Below the pieces are notes generated by a model. It was not told where the DNA came from and searched no databases. It worked only from the letters and a program-made list of their open reading frames with translations. Both the position numbers and the translations under genes were made by a program. A DNA stretch of 64,000 bases, taken from NCBI RefSeq assembly GCF_040137905.1, contig NZ_JBEFDG010000032.1, positions 1 through 64,000 on the forward strand, written 5' to 3'. Within the stretch, counting starts at the first letter, position 1. Each line of letters opens with the position of its first letter. Shown one piece after another: positions 45,048 through 54,074 of this stretch. The stretch is from Corticimicrobacter sp040137905. GTDB taxonomy: Bacteria; Pseudomonadota; Gammaproteobacteria; Burkholderiales; Burkholderiaceae_B.

Positions 45048-45076
45048 GGTGATGCCTTGAATACGTCAGTTTATAT

Positions 45077-45095
45077 AATGTTATATCATACCATT
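45077..45095. promoter_or_regulatory. Zur-box-like site upstream of the TonB receptor
   Basis: AATGTTATA-T-CATACCATT, 30 nt before the receptor start, matches the enterobacterial Zur core AATGTTATA-N-TATAACATT at 16 of 18 positions. It also contains part of an ATATAA/TTATAT dyad (45073-45086). The match was scored by eye. Confidence 0.55.
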
Positions 45096-45120
45096 TTGGT
45101 TGGGTGTAAATGCAGAAACC

Positions 45121-45157
45121 ACAAGGGCCGTCGTACCAGAAGTACGACGGCCCTTGT
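45121..45157. terminator. Terminator downstream of topB
   Basis: A perfect 15-bp stem (45121-45135 with 45143-45157, loop CCAGAAG) lies 22 nt past the topB stop. On the minus strand it is followed by GGTTTC, so the T-run is weak but the stem is very stable. It also isolates the TonB receptor promoter. Confidence 0.8.
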
Positions 45158-45179
45158 CTTGTTGTGTCAGCCGAGGGGT

Positions 45180-47801
45180 TTAGCTTTCGCTGCTTTTCTT
45201 GGCGGCCGGCTTGCGGGTCGTGGCTTTTTTAGTGGCTGTCGTCTTGGTCGTGGCGGCCTTGGTCGTGCGGGTCGCCGTCTTGGTCTTGGCCGTGCTGGCT
45301 GCAGTCTTGCGGGCTGCGGCAGGCTTGGCGGCGGACCCCTTCTTTTCAGGACGGGGTTCGAACTCGAAGCCGACCTTGCCATCGGGCTGACGCACCAGGA
45401 AAGCCTTGAACTTGCGGTTGGTGCGGCTGGACACGAAGCCGTCGAGCAGGTCGGTGCGGCCTGCTTCCGACAGCAGCTTGCCCATCTGCTCGCGCGAAAT
45501 GTCCTGCTGCAGGATGACCTTGCCCGAGCGGAAATCGCAGGTCTTGGCCGGGCCGGTGGACTTTTCGCAGATATAGCTCATGCCGTGCTCGAACACGCTG
45601 GCCTGGCACTTGGGGCAGGGACCGACCGGCGTGTGGCCTGAAAAATCGACGGCCTCGTCGTCTTCTTCGTCATTCTGGCCGAAATCGAATTCCAGCTTGA
45701 ATTCGTCATTGATGCGCAGAATGGCGGCAAACGGGCGGCCCATCTTGCTGATGAAACCGTTGAGCGGGCCGATTTCTTTCTTGGCCAGAAGCTCCTCGAC
45801 TTCGGGGATCTCGAACGTACGGCCGCCGGGGTGTTTGCCGATGGAAAAGTCGCACTGGGTGCAGGCGTAGCGCCGGTAGTTTTCCTTGACCACGCCGCCG
45901 CAATGCGGGCAGGGCGTGGACAGCGTGGCATAGTCGCCCGGCACGGTATCGCGTTCGTATTCCTTGGCGCGCTTGACGATGACCTGGGTGATCTGCGCAA
46001 TCTCGCGCATGAAGGCTTCGCGCTGCAGCTTGCCCTGTTCGATCTGCTTGAGCTTGTGTTCCCACTCCCCGGTCAGTTCGGGCGAGGTGAGTTCGTGGAC
46101 GTTCAGGCCGGCCAGCAGTGTCATGAGCTGACGTGCCTTGGCGGTGGGCACCAGGTCGCGGCCTTCGCGCCGCATGTAGCCTTCGGTCAGCAAGCCTTCG
46201 ATGATGGCTGCCCGCGTGGCAGGCGTACCCAGACCGCGCTCTGACATGGCTTCGCGCAGTTCCTCGTCTTCCACCAGCTTGCCGGCGCTTTCCATGGCGG
46301 AGAGCAGCGTACCTTCATTGAATCGCGCTGGCGGCTTGGTTTGCAGGCCAATGGCTTCGATATCCTCGGTCCGCACGGTCTCGCCTTCGGCAACCGGCAC
46401 CAGATTGGTATCGTCGCCCTGGGCTTCACGACCATAGACGGCCAGCCAGCCGGGGGCGACCAGCACCTTGCCGTCGGTCTTGAACGTATGGCCCGAGACT
46501 TCGGTGAGTCGCGTCGTGACACGGAATTCGGCGGCCGGGAAAAAGACGGCCAGAAAGCGCTTGAGTATCAGGTCGTAGAGCTTGCCTTCGGCTTCGCTCA
46601 GTTCCCTGGGCAATTGTGGCGTGGGGATGATGGCAAAGTGATCCGACACCTTCTTGTTGTCGAAGATGCGCCGGTTGGGGCGAACCCAGTGCTGCTCCAG
46701 CACATGACTGGCATGGCGGCTCAGGTTGCCGACGGCAGCCGACTCGCCCGAGGCCAGGTGCTGCATGGTCTGGTGCACGGTGGCGATATAGTCTTCTGGC
46801 AGGTAGCGTGAGTCGGTCCGCGGGTAGGTCAGTGCCTTGTGCCGTTCGTACAGGGTCTGGGCCAGAGCCAGCGTGGTCTTGGCCGAAAAGCCGAAGCGCG
46901 AGTTGGCCTCGCGCTGCAGCGAGGTCAGGTCGTAGAGCAGGGGCGACAACTGGGTGCTGGGCTTGGAGGTCTCGGAGACCTTGCCGGGTTGTTCGCGGCA
47001 GGCTGCCACCACGCTCTGGGCGGCTGCCTGCGACCACAGGCGCGATTCGCGTTTTTCAGGATCGCGCTCATCCTTGGTGAAGTCAGTATCGATCCAGCGG
47101 CCTTCGTACAGGCCGGCGGCGGCCACGAACTGGGCCTTGACCTCCCAGTAGTCGCGCGGCACGAAACGGCGGATGCGGTCCTCGCGCTCGGCCACGATGG
47201 CCAGCGTCGGGGTCTGCACGCGGCCCACCGGCGTCTTGAAGAAACCACCGTCCTTGCTGTTGAAGGCGGTCATGGCGCGCGTGCCGTTGATCCCTACCAG
47301 CCAGTCAGCCTCGGCGCGCGAGCGGGCGGCCGCCTCGAGCGGCTTGAGCAGCTCGTCTTCGCGCAGGTTTTCGAAGGCCTCGCGGATGGCATTCTGGGTC
47401 ATGGACTGCAGCCACAGTCGCTGGACCGGCTTCTTGCTGCCCGCATACTGCACGATGTAGCGGAAAATCAGCTCACCCTCGCGCCCAGCGTCACAGGCAT
47501 TGATGACCCGATCCACGTCCTTGCGCTTGACCAGGCGCACCAGCAGCTTGAGGCGTTCGGTGGCTTTCTTGTCGACCGGGTTGAGCGTGAACTCGGGCGG
47601 AATGACCGGCAGATGGGTGAAGCTCCACTTGCCGCGCACCGGATCATTGGGGGCGACCAGACTCAGCAGGTGGCCGATGCTGGCGGCCAGCACATAGTTT
47701 TCGCTTTCGAAGAAATCGCCTTCGCGCTTGAATCCGCCCAGGGCACGCGAGATGTCCAGGGCGACGGAAGGTTTCTCGGCAATGATCAGTGCTTTTGTCA
47801 T
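45180..47801 (-). CDS. topB: DNA topoisomerase III
   Basis: The 873-residue type IA topoisomerase decatenates DNA and resolves recombination intermediates. It shows the TOPRIM residues (IIAEKPS with Glu9; DAGREGE, residues 104-110), the catalytic-Tyr motif YPRTDSRYL with Tyr326, two C-terminal zinc-ribbon-like cysteine pairs (CPHCGG...CTQC and CPKCQ...C), and a C-terminal tail of about 60 residues made almost wholly of Lys, Ala and Thr. The ATG at 47801 matches the family; the frame is open upstream but not coding. It lies downstream of gluQ and smg in the usual smg-topB neighbourhood. Confidence 0.97.
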   Translation of the reverse strand: MTKALIIAEKPSVALDISRALGGFKREGDFFESENYVLAASIGHLLSLVAPNDPVRGKWSFTHLPVIPPEFTLNPVDKKATERLKLLVRLVKRKDVDRVINACDAGREGELIFRYIVQYAGSKKPVQRLWLQSMTQNAIREAFENLREDELLKPLEAAARSRAEADWLVGINGTRAMTAFNSKDGGFFKTPVGRVQTPTLAIVAEREDRIRRFVPRDYWEVKAQFVAAAGLYEGRWIDTDFTKDERDPEKRESRLWSQAAAQSVVAACREQPGKVSETSKPSTQLSPLLYDLTSLQREANSRFGFSAKTTLALAQTLYERHKALTYPRTDSRYLPEDYIATVHQTMQHLASGESAAVGNLSRHASHVLEQHWVRPNRRIFDNKKVSDHFAIIPTPQLPRELSEAEGKLYDLILKRFLAVFFPAAEFRVTTRLTEVSGHTFKTDGKVLVAPGWLAVYGREAQGDDTNLVPVAEGETVRTEDIEAIGLQTKPPARFNEGTLLSAMESAGKLVEDEELREAMSERGLGTPATRAAIIEGLLTEGYMRREGRDLVPTAKARQLMTLLAGLNVHELTSPELTGEWEHKLKQIEQGKLQREAFMREIAQITQVIVKRAKEYERDTVPGDYATLSTPCPHCGGVVKENYRRYACTQCDFSIGKHPGGRTFEIPEVEELLAKKEIGPLNGFISKMGRPFAAILRINDEFKLEFDFGQNDEEDDEAVDFSGHTPVGPCPKCQASVFEHGMSYICEKSTGPAKTCDFRSGKVILQQDISREQMGKLLSEAGRTDLLDGFVSSRTNRKFKAFLVRQPDGKVGFEFEPRPEKKGSAAKPAAARKTAASTAKTKTATRTTKAATTKTTATKKATTRKPAAKKSSES

Positions 47802-47947
47802 GTGAATCCAATGCAGGCTTGCGCCACGATAGCGCGGATGATACGGGGGGACAAAGCAGCTTTGCAAGTCTGCTGCGCCAAAGAGGCGCACGCATGGACT
47901 GCTGCATCGCCTGTTCCGGTGCCTGCGCAGACCGGCTGGCGAAGCAG

Positions 47948-48808
47948 TCAGGATAACGGAAAGCGGGCCTGCCAGTGCAGGATGGCGGTGGCGAGGAACG
48001 TATCGCGTCGTGATGCGGGCAAGGGTGCAAAGCCCAGATCGTGCCAGGCCTGGCGCAGTGTTTCCAGGGCCTGGCCGGTGTTGGCGGCAGGGGCATGGTT
48101 TTGCTTGGAGAGCTTGAGACCTGAGGCCGGGTCCAGCACCAGCGGTGTATGCAGCATGGCGGGCAGTGGCAGCCCGAGCGCCCGGCACAGCATTCGTTGG
48201 CGTGCGGTTGAATCGAGCAGGTCGGCACCGCGCACGATATGGGTGATGCCCTGTGCGCCATCATCGACCACCACAGCCAACTGGTAGGCCCAGAGCCCAT
48301 CGGCACGTCGCAGGATGAAGTCACCTGCCTCGCGCTCGACATCCTGCTGCTGGATGCCCTGCCAGCGATCCTCGAAGGTTTCGATGCCGGACGGCACCCG
48401 GAAGCGCCAGGCTCGGGTCGTGCGGCCAGGTGGCAGGCCCTGGCGGCAGGTGCCCGAATAGATGCCGCCGCCGGTTTCTCGCCGGGTGCAGCCACAGCCG
48501 TAGACGGCATGTGATGCCTGCAGGTGCGTCAGGGCGTCGGCGTAGCGTTCATGGCGTCGGGATTGCCAGACAGGTTCGCCGTCCCAGTGCAGGCCCAGGT
48601 CCTGCAATTGCTGCATGATGATCCGATCAGCACCGGCGACAGTACGCGGGATGTCGATATCTTCTATGCGCAGCAGCCAGCGGCCATTGGCAGCACGGGC
48701 ATCGAGCCAACTGGCCAGGGCCGTGGCGATCGAGCCGGCATGCAGCGGTCCGCTTGGGCTGGGGGCAAAACGGCCGATATAAGAAGGGGCACCCATGTCA
48801 GCGGTCAT
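47948..48808 (-). CDS. gluQ: Glutamyl-Q tRNA(Asp) synthetase
   Basis: The truncated glutamyl-tRNA synthetase paralogue attaches glutamate to the queuosine of tRNA-Asp. The 286-residue product has the class I HIGH-equivalent FAPSPSGPLHAGS (near residue 14), RIEDIDIPR, the zinc-site cysteines in VYGCGCTRRE and SGTCR, and the KMSKS-equivalent LKLSKQN near 233. It ends where the anticodon-binding domain would begin, as expected for GluQ. It sits between smg and topB on the same strand. Confidence 0.95.
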   Translation of the reverse strand: MTADMGAPSYIGRFAPSPSGPLHAGSIATALASWLDARAANGRWLLRIEDIDIPRTVAGADRIIMQQLQDLGLHWDGEPVWQSRRHERYADALTHLQASHAVYGCGCTRRETGGGIYSGTCRQGLPPGRTTRAWRFRVPSGIETFEDRWQGIQQQDVEREAGDFILRRADGLWAYQLAVVVDDGAQGITHIVRGADLLDSTARQRMLCRALGLPLPAMLHTPLVLDPASGLKLSKQNHAPAANTGQALETLRQAWHDLGFAPLPASRRDTFLATAILHWQARFPLS

Positions 48809-48865
48809 TCAGGCGAGCATGAACGGTGGTGGAACGGTACGTTGATGCCGCCCTGGCGTCCGGCA

Positions 48866-49330
48866 TCAGTGCAGGGGACGTGGGTCTTCCTGCGCGGACA
48901 GCAGTTCTTCCAGGATCAGGTGGTCCACCTCGGCCTCCTGGCTCCAGAGCACCATCAGCACGATGGTCTTGAGCCTGTCCAGCCCGATGGGCCGTTCGTC
49001 CAGCGCCCAGACGCGTTCAACCACGATTTCGCGGATGGGCGCGGGCAGCGCACCGCTGTTTTCCAGGAAAGACAGGAAGCCGACAGCCTCGCTGCCCAGC
49101 AACTGGTATTCGTCGTCGGTATAGATGCGGCAGGACTGTCCAGCCGGACGGGCGGCGAGTTCGACGCACTGCTCGGTGGACGTGGCCAGCCCATAGAGCC
49201 AGCCCAGCGCATCGTGGATGTCCTCGCGCTCGAAGCCGGCTGCCGCCAGGCGGCGTGCCAGTACATCGGCCTCGGGACAGGATTGCGGGGTGTAGTAGTT
49301 CTCGAACAGGTAGACCAGAATGTCAAACAT
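48866..49330 (-). CDS. smg: Smg family protein (DUF494)
   Basis: The 154-residue protein of the Smg/DUF494 family begins MFDILVYLFENYY, the family signature, and carries the C-terminal WALDERPIGLDRLKTIVLMVLW block. The molecular function is not established. In related bacteria smg usually lies between dprA and topB; here gluQ is inserted before topB and no dprA precedes it in this window. The ATG at 49330 gives the family N-terminus. Confidence 0.93.
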   Translation of the reverse strand: MFDILVYLFENYYTPQSCPEADVLARRLAAAGFEREDIHDALGWLYGLATSTEQCVELAARPAGQSCRIYTDDEYQLLGSEAVGFLSFLENSGALPAPIREIVVERVWALDERPIGLDRLKTIVLMVLWSQEAEVDHLILEELLSAQEDPRPLH

Positions 49331-49384
49331 AAGCGGCTCGTCTGCTATATCGACAGTGTACCCCGGATGCCGGGGCTTCTGTGG

Positions 49385-50992
49385 TCAGCGCAACCGTGCT
49401 TCCATCAGATCGATTTCATGGACCAGTTTGCGCGAGGTTTCGTCGGTGATGCGATGTTCGCGTGCCAGCCGGAAAACCGCAGCCCGCTCGGCCTGCAGAC
49501 CGGTCAGGCGCAACTCCTGTTCGATGGATGCACCCAACCGCAGGTCGGAGGCCTCTTCGGCGGCAATCGTGCCGGCTTCGATCTTGCGCCGGTATGCATC
49601 CATGGCCCGGGCGGCGGCTTCGGCGCACAGCTGTGGATTCTCGTAGCGGGCTTCCAGCGTGTGCTGTGATTGCTCGATCGCATGGATCGCGGCGTCGGCG
49701 GCAAGGCGCCGCGCCTGGGCCTCCTCGGTCGCCTGGGATGAAATGTCGGGGATGTGCAGGCCCTTGAGCAGGCGCGGCAGGCCAAGGTTGGCAGTGATCA
49801 GCGAGATGATGGTTACGGTGGCGGCCAGGAAGATCGCCAGGTCACGGGCCGGAAAGGCTTCGCCGCTGGGCAGGAGCAGGGGCAGGGTGAGCACGCCGGC
49901 CAGTGTGACGGCACCGCGCACGCCGGCCAGTGAAACGGCGGCGGTCAGGCGCATGCCTACCTGGGTTTCGGCCTGGCCACGTCGGCGTGCAACCCAGCCA
50001 TTGATCAGCAGGCAGAGGCGAACCCAGCCAAAGCGCAGCAGGGCCAGGGCGATGTTGATGACCAGGGCGTAGACCAGCAGCCACCAGGGGTTTTCGTGGC
50101 CGGTTTCCTGGACGACACGGACAGCGCCTTCGAAAATGCCGGGCAACTGTTCGCCCAGCAGGACGAACATGATGCCGTTCAGGGAAAACTGGATCATGTC
50201 CCACAGGGACTTGCGCTGGATACGTGTGGCGGCCAGTGCCCGACCTGACAGTTCGACGTAGCTCATGGCCACGCCCGCAGCGACGGCGGCCAGGATGCCC
50301 GAGGCTCCCACCTCTTCGGCCAGCAGGTAGGCTCCGAAGGGGATCAGGACGCTGACCAGGATCTGGGCCCCGGGTTCTTCACCGATGCGGCGACCCAGCC
50401 AGGTCTGGGCATAGGAAATGGCCAGCGTAAAGCCCGCACCGCACAGCAGGCCGCCTGCCGCCACCCACAGGAAGGTGAGCGTGGCATGGGGCAGGGAGAA
50501 GGTGCCGGTGACGGCGGCCGCGACGGCAAAACGGAAACAGACCAGGCCCGATGCATCGTTGAGCAGGGATTCTCCCTCAAGGATGTGCATCAGGCGTTTC
50601 GGGATGGGGATGCGTGCGGCAATCGAGGAAACCGCGACCGGATCGGTGGGCGAGACGATGGCGGCCAGTGCAAAGGCAACAGCCAGCGGCATGGCGGGGA
50701 TCATCCAGTGGATCAGGTAGCCCAGCCCGATGACCGTGAAGATGACCAGCCCCAGCGCGAGCTGGATGATCATGGTCTTGTCCTGCAGCAGATCCCGCTT
50801 GGGGATGCGCCAGCCATCCAGGAACAGCAGCGGCGGCAGGAACAGCAGGAAGAAGATGTGAGGTTCCAGCTGGATGTCGTACTGGAAAATGCTGGCCATG
50901 ACCGCGCCCAGTGCGATCTGGACCAGGGGCAGCGGGATGGCGATGGGCAGCAGACGTACAATCCAGCCGCTGGCGACCACGGCCAGCAGCAT
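49385..50992 (-). CDS. CPA1-family sodium/proton antiporter (NhaP type)
   Basis: The 535-residue antiporter has twelve or so membrane helices followed by a 120-residue cytoplasmic tail. The CPA1 core motif VSPTDPVAVSSIAARIPIP (near residue 113, with the ion-binding ND pair in GESLLNDASGLV near 140) is intact, and LAGVRGAVTLAGVL is present. The start is uncertain: 17 more in-frame codons (…DSTLDTIGLVLV) before the ATG at 50992 look coding, but the frame contains no ATG, GTG or TTG back to a TAG at 51053-51055. A non-standard start or a sequencing error is possible. Confidence 0.88.
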   Translation of the reverse strand: MLLAVVASGWIVRLLPIAIPLPLVQIALGAVMASIFQYDIQLEPHIFFLLFLPPLLFLDGWRIPKRDLLQDKTMIIQLALGLVIFTVIGLGYLIHWMIPAMPLAVAFALAAIVSPTDPVAVSSIAARIPIPKRLMHILEGESLLNDASGLVCFRFAVAAAVTGTFSLPHATLTFLWVAAGGLLCGAGFTLAISYAQTWLGRRIGEEPGAQILVSVLIPFGAYLLAEEVGASGILAAVAAGVAMSYVELSGRALAATRIQRKSLWDMIQFSLNGIMFVLLGEQLPGIFEGAVRVVQETGHENPWWLLVYALVINIALALLRFGWVRLCLLINGWVARRRGQAETQVGMRLTAAVSLAGVRGAVTLAGVLTLPLLLPSGEAFPARDLAIFLAATVTIISLITANLGLPRLLKGLHIPDISSQATEEAQARRLAADAAIHAIEQSQHTLEARYENPQLCAEAAARAMDAYRRKIEAGTIAAEEASDLRLGASIEQELRLTGLQAERAAVFRLAREHRITDETSRKLVHEIDLMEARLR

Positions 50993-51221
50993 GACCAGAA
51001 CAAGACCGATGGTATCCAGAGTGCTATCCCGCGATGTATTGATAGAGAAAGTCTATTTTGCACCAAAGACCGGATGCGCCGTACGGACTTTGTGCAGACT
51101 TTATGAAGATTGTGTGCAGAACCCGTGAGGAATGGCGCGGGCTTGATCTGTGTGTAGATAAAAGACAACAGCGTGTGGCACTCTTCGGAGTGTCTAAATT
51201 CATTCGCAGACAGGAGAGAAA

Positions 51222-51761
51222 ATGAAAGCGAACTGGCTCGACAGTCCTGGCAAGTATGGACTTGTCTCACGACTGCTTCACTGGGGCATGGCGGCGATCT
51301 TCGCCTGGCAATTCCTCGGCATGATTTTCAAGGTCACGCTGGGCAAGACCCCGCTGACGGGTTTTTTCACGAGTTCGCATGCCTCGCTGGGGGCCTTGTT
51401 GTTCCTGCTGGTGGCGCTGCGCCTGGTCTGGGCACTGTACAACGCTCGTCGCCGACCGGGCTATGAGGCATCCTGTAGTGGCTTGATGGCCCGTCTTGGA
51501 CACGTGGCCCTGTATGGGCTGATGTTTGCGGTTCCGAGCCTGGCCTTGCTGCGCAGCTATGGTTCGGGCCGTGCATTTGCGCCCTTCGGCATTCCGCTGT
51601 GGTCGGCAGGCGAGGACAAGATCGAGTGGATGACCGCGGCGGGCAATGCGGCCCATGGTCTGCTTGGCTGGGTGCTGCTGGCTATCATCGTCGGCCACCT
51701 CGGCATGGCAGTCTGGCATCGTGTGGCCAAGCGTGATGATGTGTGGCAGCGCATGGCCTGA
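51222..51761 (+). CDS. Cytochrome b561
   Basis: A second cytochrome b561-type dihaem membrane protein, 179 residues, with four membrane helices and the expected histidines (SRLLHWGMA near residue 18, TSSHASLGA near 53, AAHGLLG near 142 and VGHLGMAVWHR near 155). A strong GGAGAG ribosome site precedes the ATG. It differs clearly from the 29793-30335 copy. It stands alone, divergent from the antiporter gene and convergent with the third TonB receptor. Confidence 0.93.
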   Translation: MKANWLDSPGKYGLVSRLLHWGMAAIFAWQFLGMIFKVTLGKTPLTGFFTSSHASLGALLFLLVALRLVWALYNARRRPGYEASCSGLMARLGHVALYGLMFAVPSLALLRSYGSGRAFAPFGIPLWSAGEDKIEWMTAAGNAAHGLLGWVLLAIIVGHLGMAVWHRVAKRDDVWQRMA

Positions 51762-51779
51762 TTGCGGCCATGCCCGTTC

Positions 51780-51818
51780 GGGCGGGAGAAATGCCGGGGC
51801 CCGGTACCTCTCCCGCCC
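51780..51818. terminator. Convergent hairpin between cytochrome b561 and TonB receptor
   Basis: A 10-bp stem (GGGCGGGAGA at 51780-51789, TCTCCCGCCC at 51809-51818) has a GC-rich inner dyad in the loop. It lies between converging stops. There is no T-run, so it may act as a shared, partly Rho-assisted terminator. Confidence 0.55.
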
Positions 51819-51839
51819 CTTCGCTCATGAAGGCTGGTT

Positions 51840-53912
51840 TCAGAAACGGCTGGTCAGGCCCACGAAGTAGGTCCGGTTGCCGCTGTCATAGTTGTTGCCG
51901 CTATTGAGCGTGGACTTGTTGGTCAGGTTGATGACCCCCGCACGCAGGGTCAGGTTCTGGTTCACGTCGTAGTGGGTGGTCAGGTCGAAGGTTGTGTAGG
52001 CCTTGGCAAAGGTCAGGCCGCCACGCGGGATTTCCGACGGTACGGATTGCTTGCCCACGTACTGTGCGCTCAGGTTGGCCGTCCAGCGGTCGGTGATGCG
52101 CCAGTTGAGGTCGGAGTTGATGGTCAGCTTGGGCACGACCAGCAGATCCTGGCCTGTAGACAGGTTCTTCGACTCGAACATGCGTGTCAGGTTGCTGCGC
52201 CATTCCAGCGTGCTCAGCAGCGGTACCCTCAGGCTGGCTTCCAGGCCGCGGGTGCGGGCCTTCTGCGCGTTTTCCATGCGGGTCCACCAGTAGCCGTTGA
52301 TCAGCCCCAGCGGCGCGTAGTCGATCTTGTTCTTGAAGTCGGTATGGAAGTAGGTGGCTTCCACGCTCCAGCCGTTGGCTGCATAGCCGGCTCCGAACTC
52401 ATAGCTGGTGCTGGTTTCCGGTTCGAGGTTGGGATTGCCTGCCATATAGCAACCGCGTGTGCCGTCCGCATTGGTGCTGGTGCCGGTCCAGCCCATGCCG
52501 GCCAGGCTGCGGCAACCGTTGCCGCCCGATTGGGTGGCGGCACCTGCCGAATTTTCCTTGAGGTTGGGCGCGCGAAAGCCGCGCGAGATGCCGCCCTTGA
52601 GCGTCCAGGCTTCGGTCGGGTGGTAGACCAGGTAGCCGCGTGGCGACCAGTGGTTGCCGTATTTCTCGTGGTGGTCCATGCGCAGGCCCAGTGTCAGCGT
52701 CAGGTCGTCGCGCAGGAACATCTGGTTTTCACCGAAGACGGCCCAGGTATTGCTGTCGAGTTTTGCGCCGGGCGAGGCTTCGCCGTTCCAGGTGACGGGC
52801 ACGGTGCCGATGGTGTCCGAGTTTTCCAGTTCTTCGCGTTTCCACTGCAGGCCGGTGCTCAGCAGGTTGTCGACGAACAGGGTATAGGGCAGATCGATCT
52901 TGCCATCGAGGATGGTTTCACTCGAGTTGCTGGCGGCAGAGCTGCCTTCGTTTTCGTACTTGTTGTGGTACAGGTTGACCTTGGACGAGACCGCACCGTA
53001 ACGGCCATCGTGCGTCAGCCCGTAGCTGGTATGTGTCAGCTTGCTGGAACCCCATGCCGCGACGATGGGGTTGCCATTGGCCGCCAATTGGGTGGATGGC
53101 GTGGCACGCTGGATACCCTGGGCCACGTCGGCGCTGATGCTCTGGTCGGGCGTGATCTGCCAGTTGAGCAGCGCATTGACATTCTGGTTGCGCGTGCCGG
53201 AAGCGCCTCCGGCTACATCGTCGGCGGTACGGCGAGTGACATTGCCACCCAGGCGCAGGCCGAGCTGTTCGGTCAGCGGGCCGCTGACATTGGCTCCCAA
53301 CTGATAGGTATCGCCCCGGTCGGAATTGTCGGGCTTGCTGTAGTTGCTGGTGAAGGTGCCGGCCCAGACAGGCGATACCTTGCGGGTAATGATGTTGATC
53401 ACGCCGCCCATGGCATCGGAGCCGTAGAGCGAGGACATCGGGCCGCGGACCACTTCGATGCGTTCGATCATCTCGGGCGAGATCCAGTCCAGATCCTGCT
53501 GGCCGAGGTCGGGACGGTAGTTGGTATGTGCAGAACTGCCCTGGCGCTTGCCGTCGACCAGGATCAGCGTATAGGCCTCAGGCAGGCCACGGATCTTGAT
53601 CTTGGACTGCGCGCCCGTGGCCGCGTAGCCGCCGGACACACCCGGGACGGTGTTGAGCAGCTCGGCAATGCTGGTGACGGGCTTGCGTTCGATCTCCTCG
53701 CGGCTGATGACGCTGATGCTGGCGGGCGCATCGCGCAGGTCGACCTCGGTACCGGTCGCGGTGATCACAATGTTGTCGAGCGTATTGACGGTGTTGCCGG
53801 TTGCCGTTGTCGTGTCCTGGGACTGGGCATGACTGGCCGGCAGCAGGGCCAGGCTGGCCAGGGCTGCCCAGATGGCGCCGTGCAGGCGCTTGGTGTGCAA
53901 GGTGTGGTCCAT
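51840..53912 (-). CDS. TonB-dependent outer-membrane receptor (FepA/CirA type)
   Basis: The 690-residue receptor has a signal peptide (1-29, cleavage after HAQ), a TonB box region (DNIVITATGTE near residue 46), a plug (about 55-165, with IRGLPEAYTLILVDGKRQG and the YGSDAMGGVINIITRK end) and a barrel ending in the terminal Phe (VGLTSRF). It looks like the enterobactin/colicin-I receptor group, so a catecholate siderophore is the likely ligand. The ATG at 53912 was chosen because the signal peptide begins there. It is divergent from an OmpR-like regulator over a spacer with repeated TTGA-N2-TGC elements. Confidence 0.93.
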   Translation of the reverse strand: MDHTLHTKRLHGAIWAALASLALLPASHAQSQDTTTATGNTVNTLDNIVITATGTEVDLRDAPASISVISREEIERKPVTSIAELLNTVPGVSGGYAATGAQSKIKIRGLPEAYTLILVDGKRQGSSAHTNYRPDLGQQDLDWISPEMIERIEVVRGPMSSLYGSDAMGGVINIITRKVSPVWAGTFTSNYSKPDNSDRGDTYQLGANVSGPLTEQLGLRLGGNVTRRTADDVAGGASGTRNQNVNALLNWQITPDQSISADVAQGIQRATPSTQLAANGNPIVAAWGSSKLTHTSYGLTHDGRYGAVSSKVNLYHNKYENEGSSAASNSSETILDGKIDLPYTLFVDNLLSTGLQWKREELENSDTIGTVPVTWNGEASPGAKLDSNTWAVFGENQMFLRDDLTLTLGLRMDHHEKYGNHWSPRGYLVYHPTEAWTLKGGISRGFRAPNLKENSAGAATQSGGNGCRSLAGMGWTGTSTNADGTRGCYMAGNPNLEPETSTSYEFGAGYAANGWSVEATYFHTDFKNKIDYAPLGLINGYWWTRMENAQKARTRGLEASLRVPLLSTLEWRSNLTRMFESKNLSTGQDLLVVPKLTINSDLNWRITDRWTANLSAQYVGKQSVPSEIPRGGLTFAKAYTTFDLTTHYDVNQNLTLRAGVINLTNKSTLNSGNNYDSGNRTYFVGLTSRF

Positions 53913-53981
53913 GAAAATACCGTAGTAGCGGATGAAGGCTGTAAAGGGCCGGTGCCGGATGTGGCGTGGCTGGTACGGCAT

Positions 53982-54020
53982 TTGATATGCAAATGTTATT
54001 GATTTGCGTTTTTGAATTGC
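53982..54020. repeat. Three TTGA-N2-TGC direct repeats in the receptor-regulator spacer
   Basis: Direct repeats TTGATATGC (53982-53990), TTGATTTGC (53999-54007) and TTGAATTGC (54012-54020) lie between the divergent TonB receptor and OmpR-like genes. A GCAAAT/ATTTGC dyad (53989-53994 with 54002-54007) is embedded. OmpR-family proteins bind direct repeats, so these are candidate operators; binding is inferred. Confidence 0.5.
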
Positions 54021-54074
54021 GCTCTATACACTTCTAAATGCTTCTTGTATCTGCTTGGCGTTATCGATTGGCCG

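Noticed and set aside
45180..45380. Low-complexity Lys/Ala/Thr coding run at the topB end as a separate repeat element
   Set aside because: It is in frame with topB and matches the basic C-terminal tails common in this topoisomerase subgroup; it is not an independent repeat.
47874..47890. TGCGCC/GGCGCA hairpin in the topB-gluQ spacer
   Set aside because: The 6-bp stem is short and no T-run follows on the minus strand, so terminator status is not supported.
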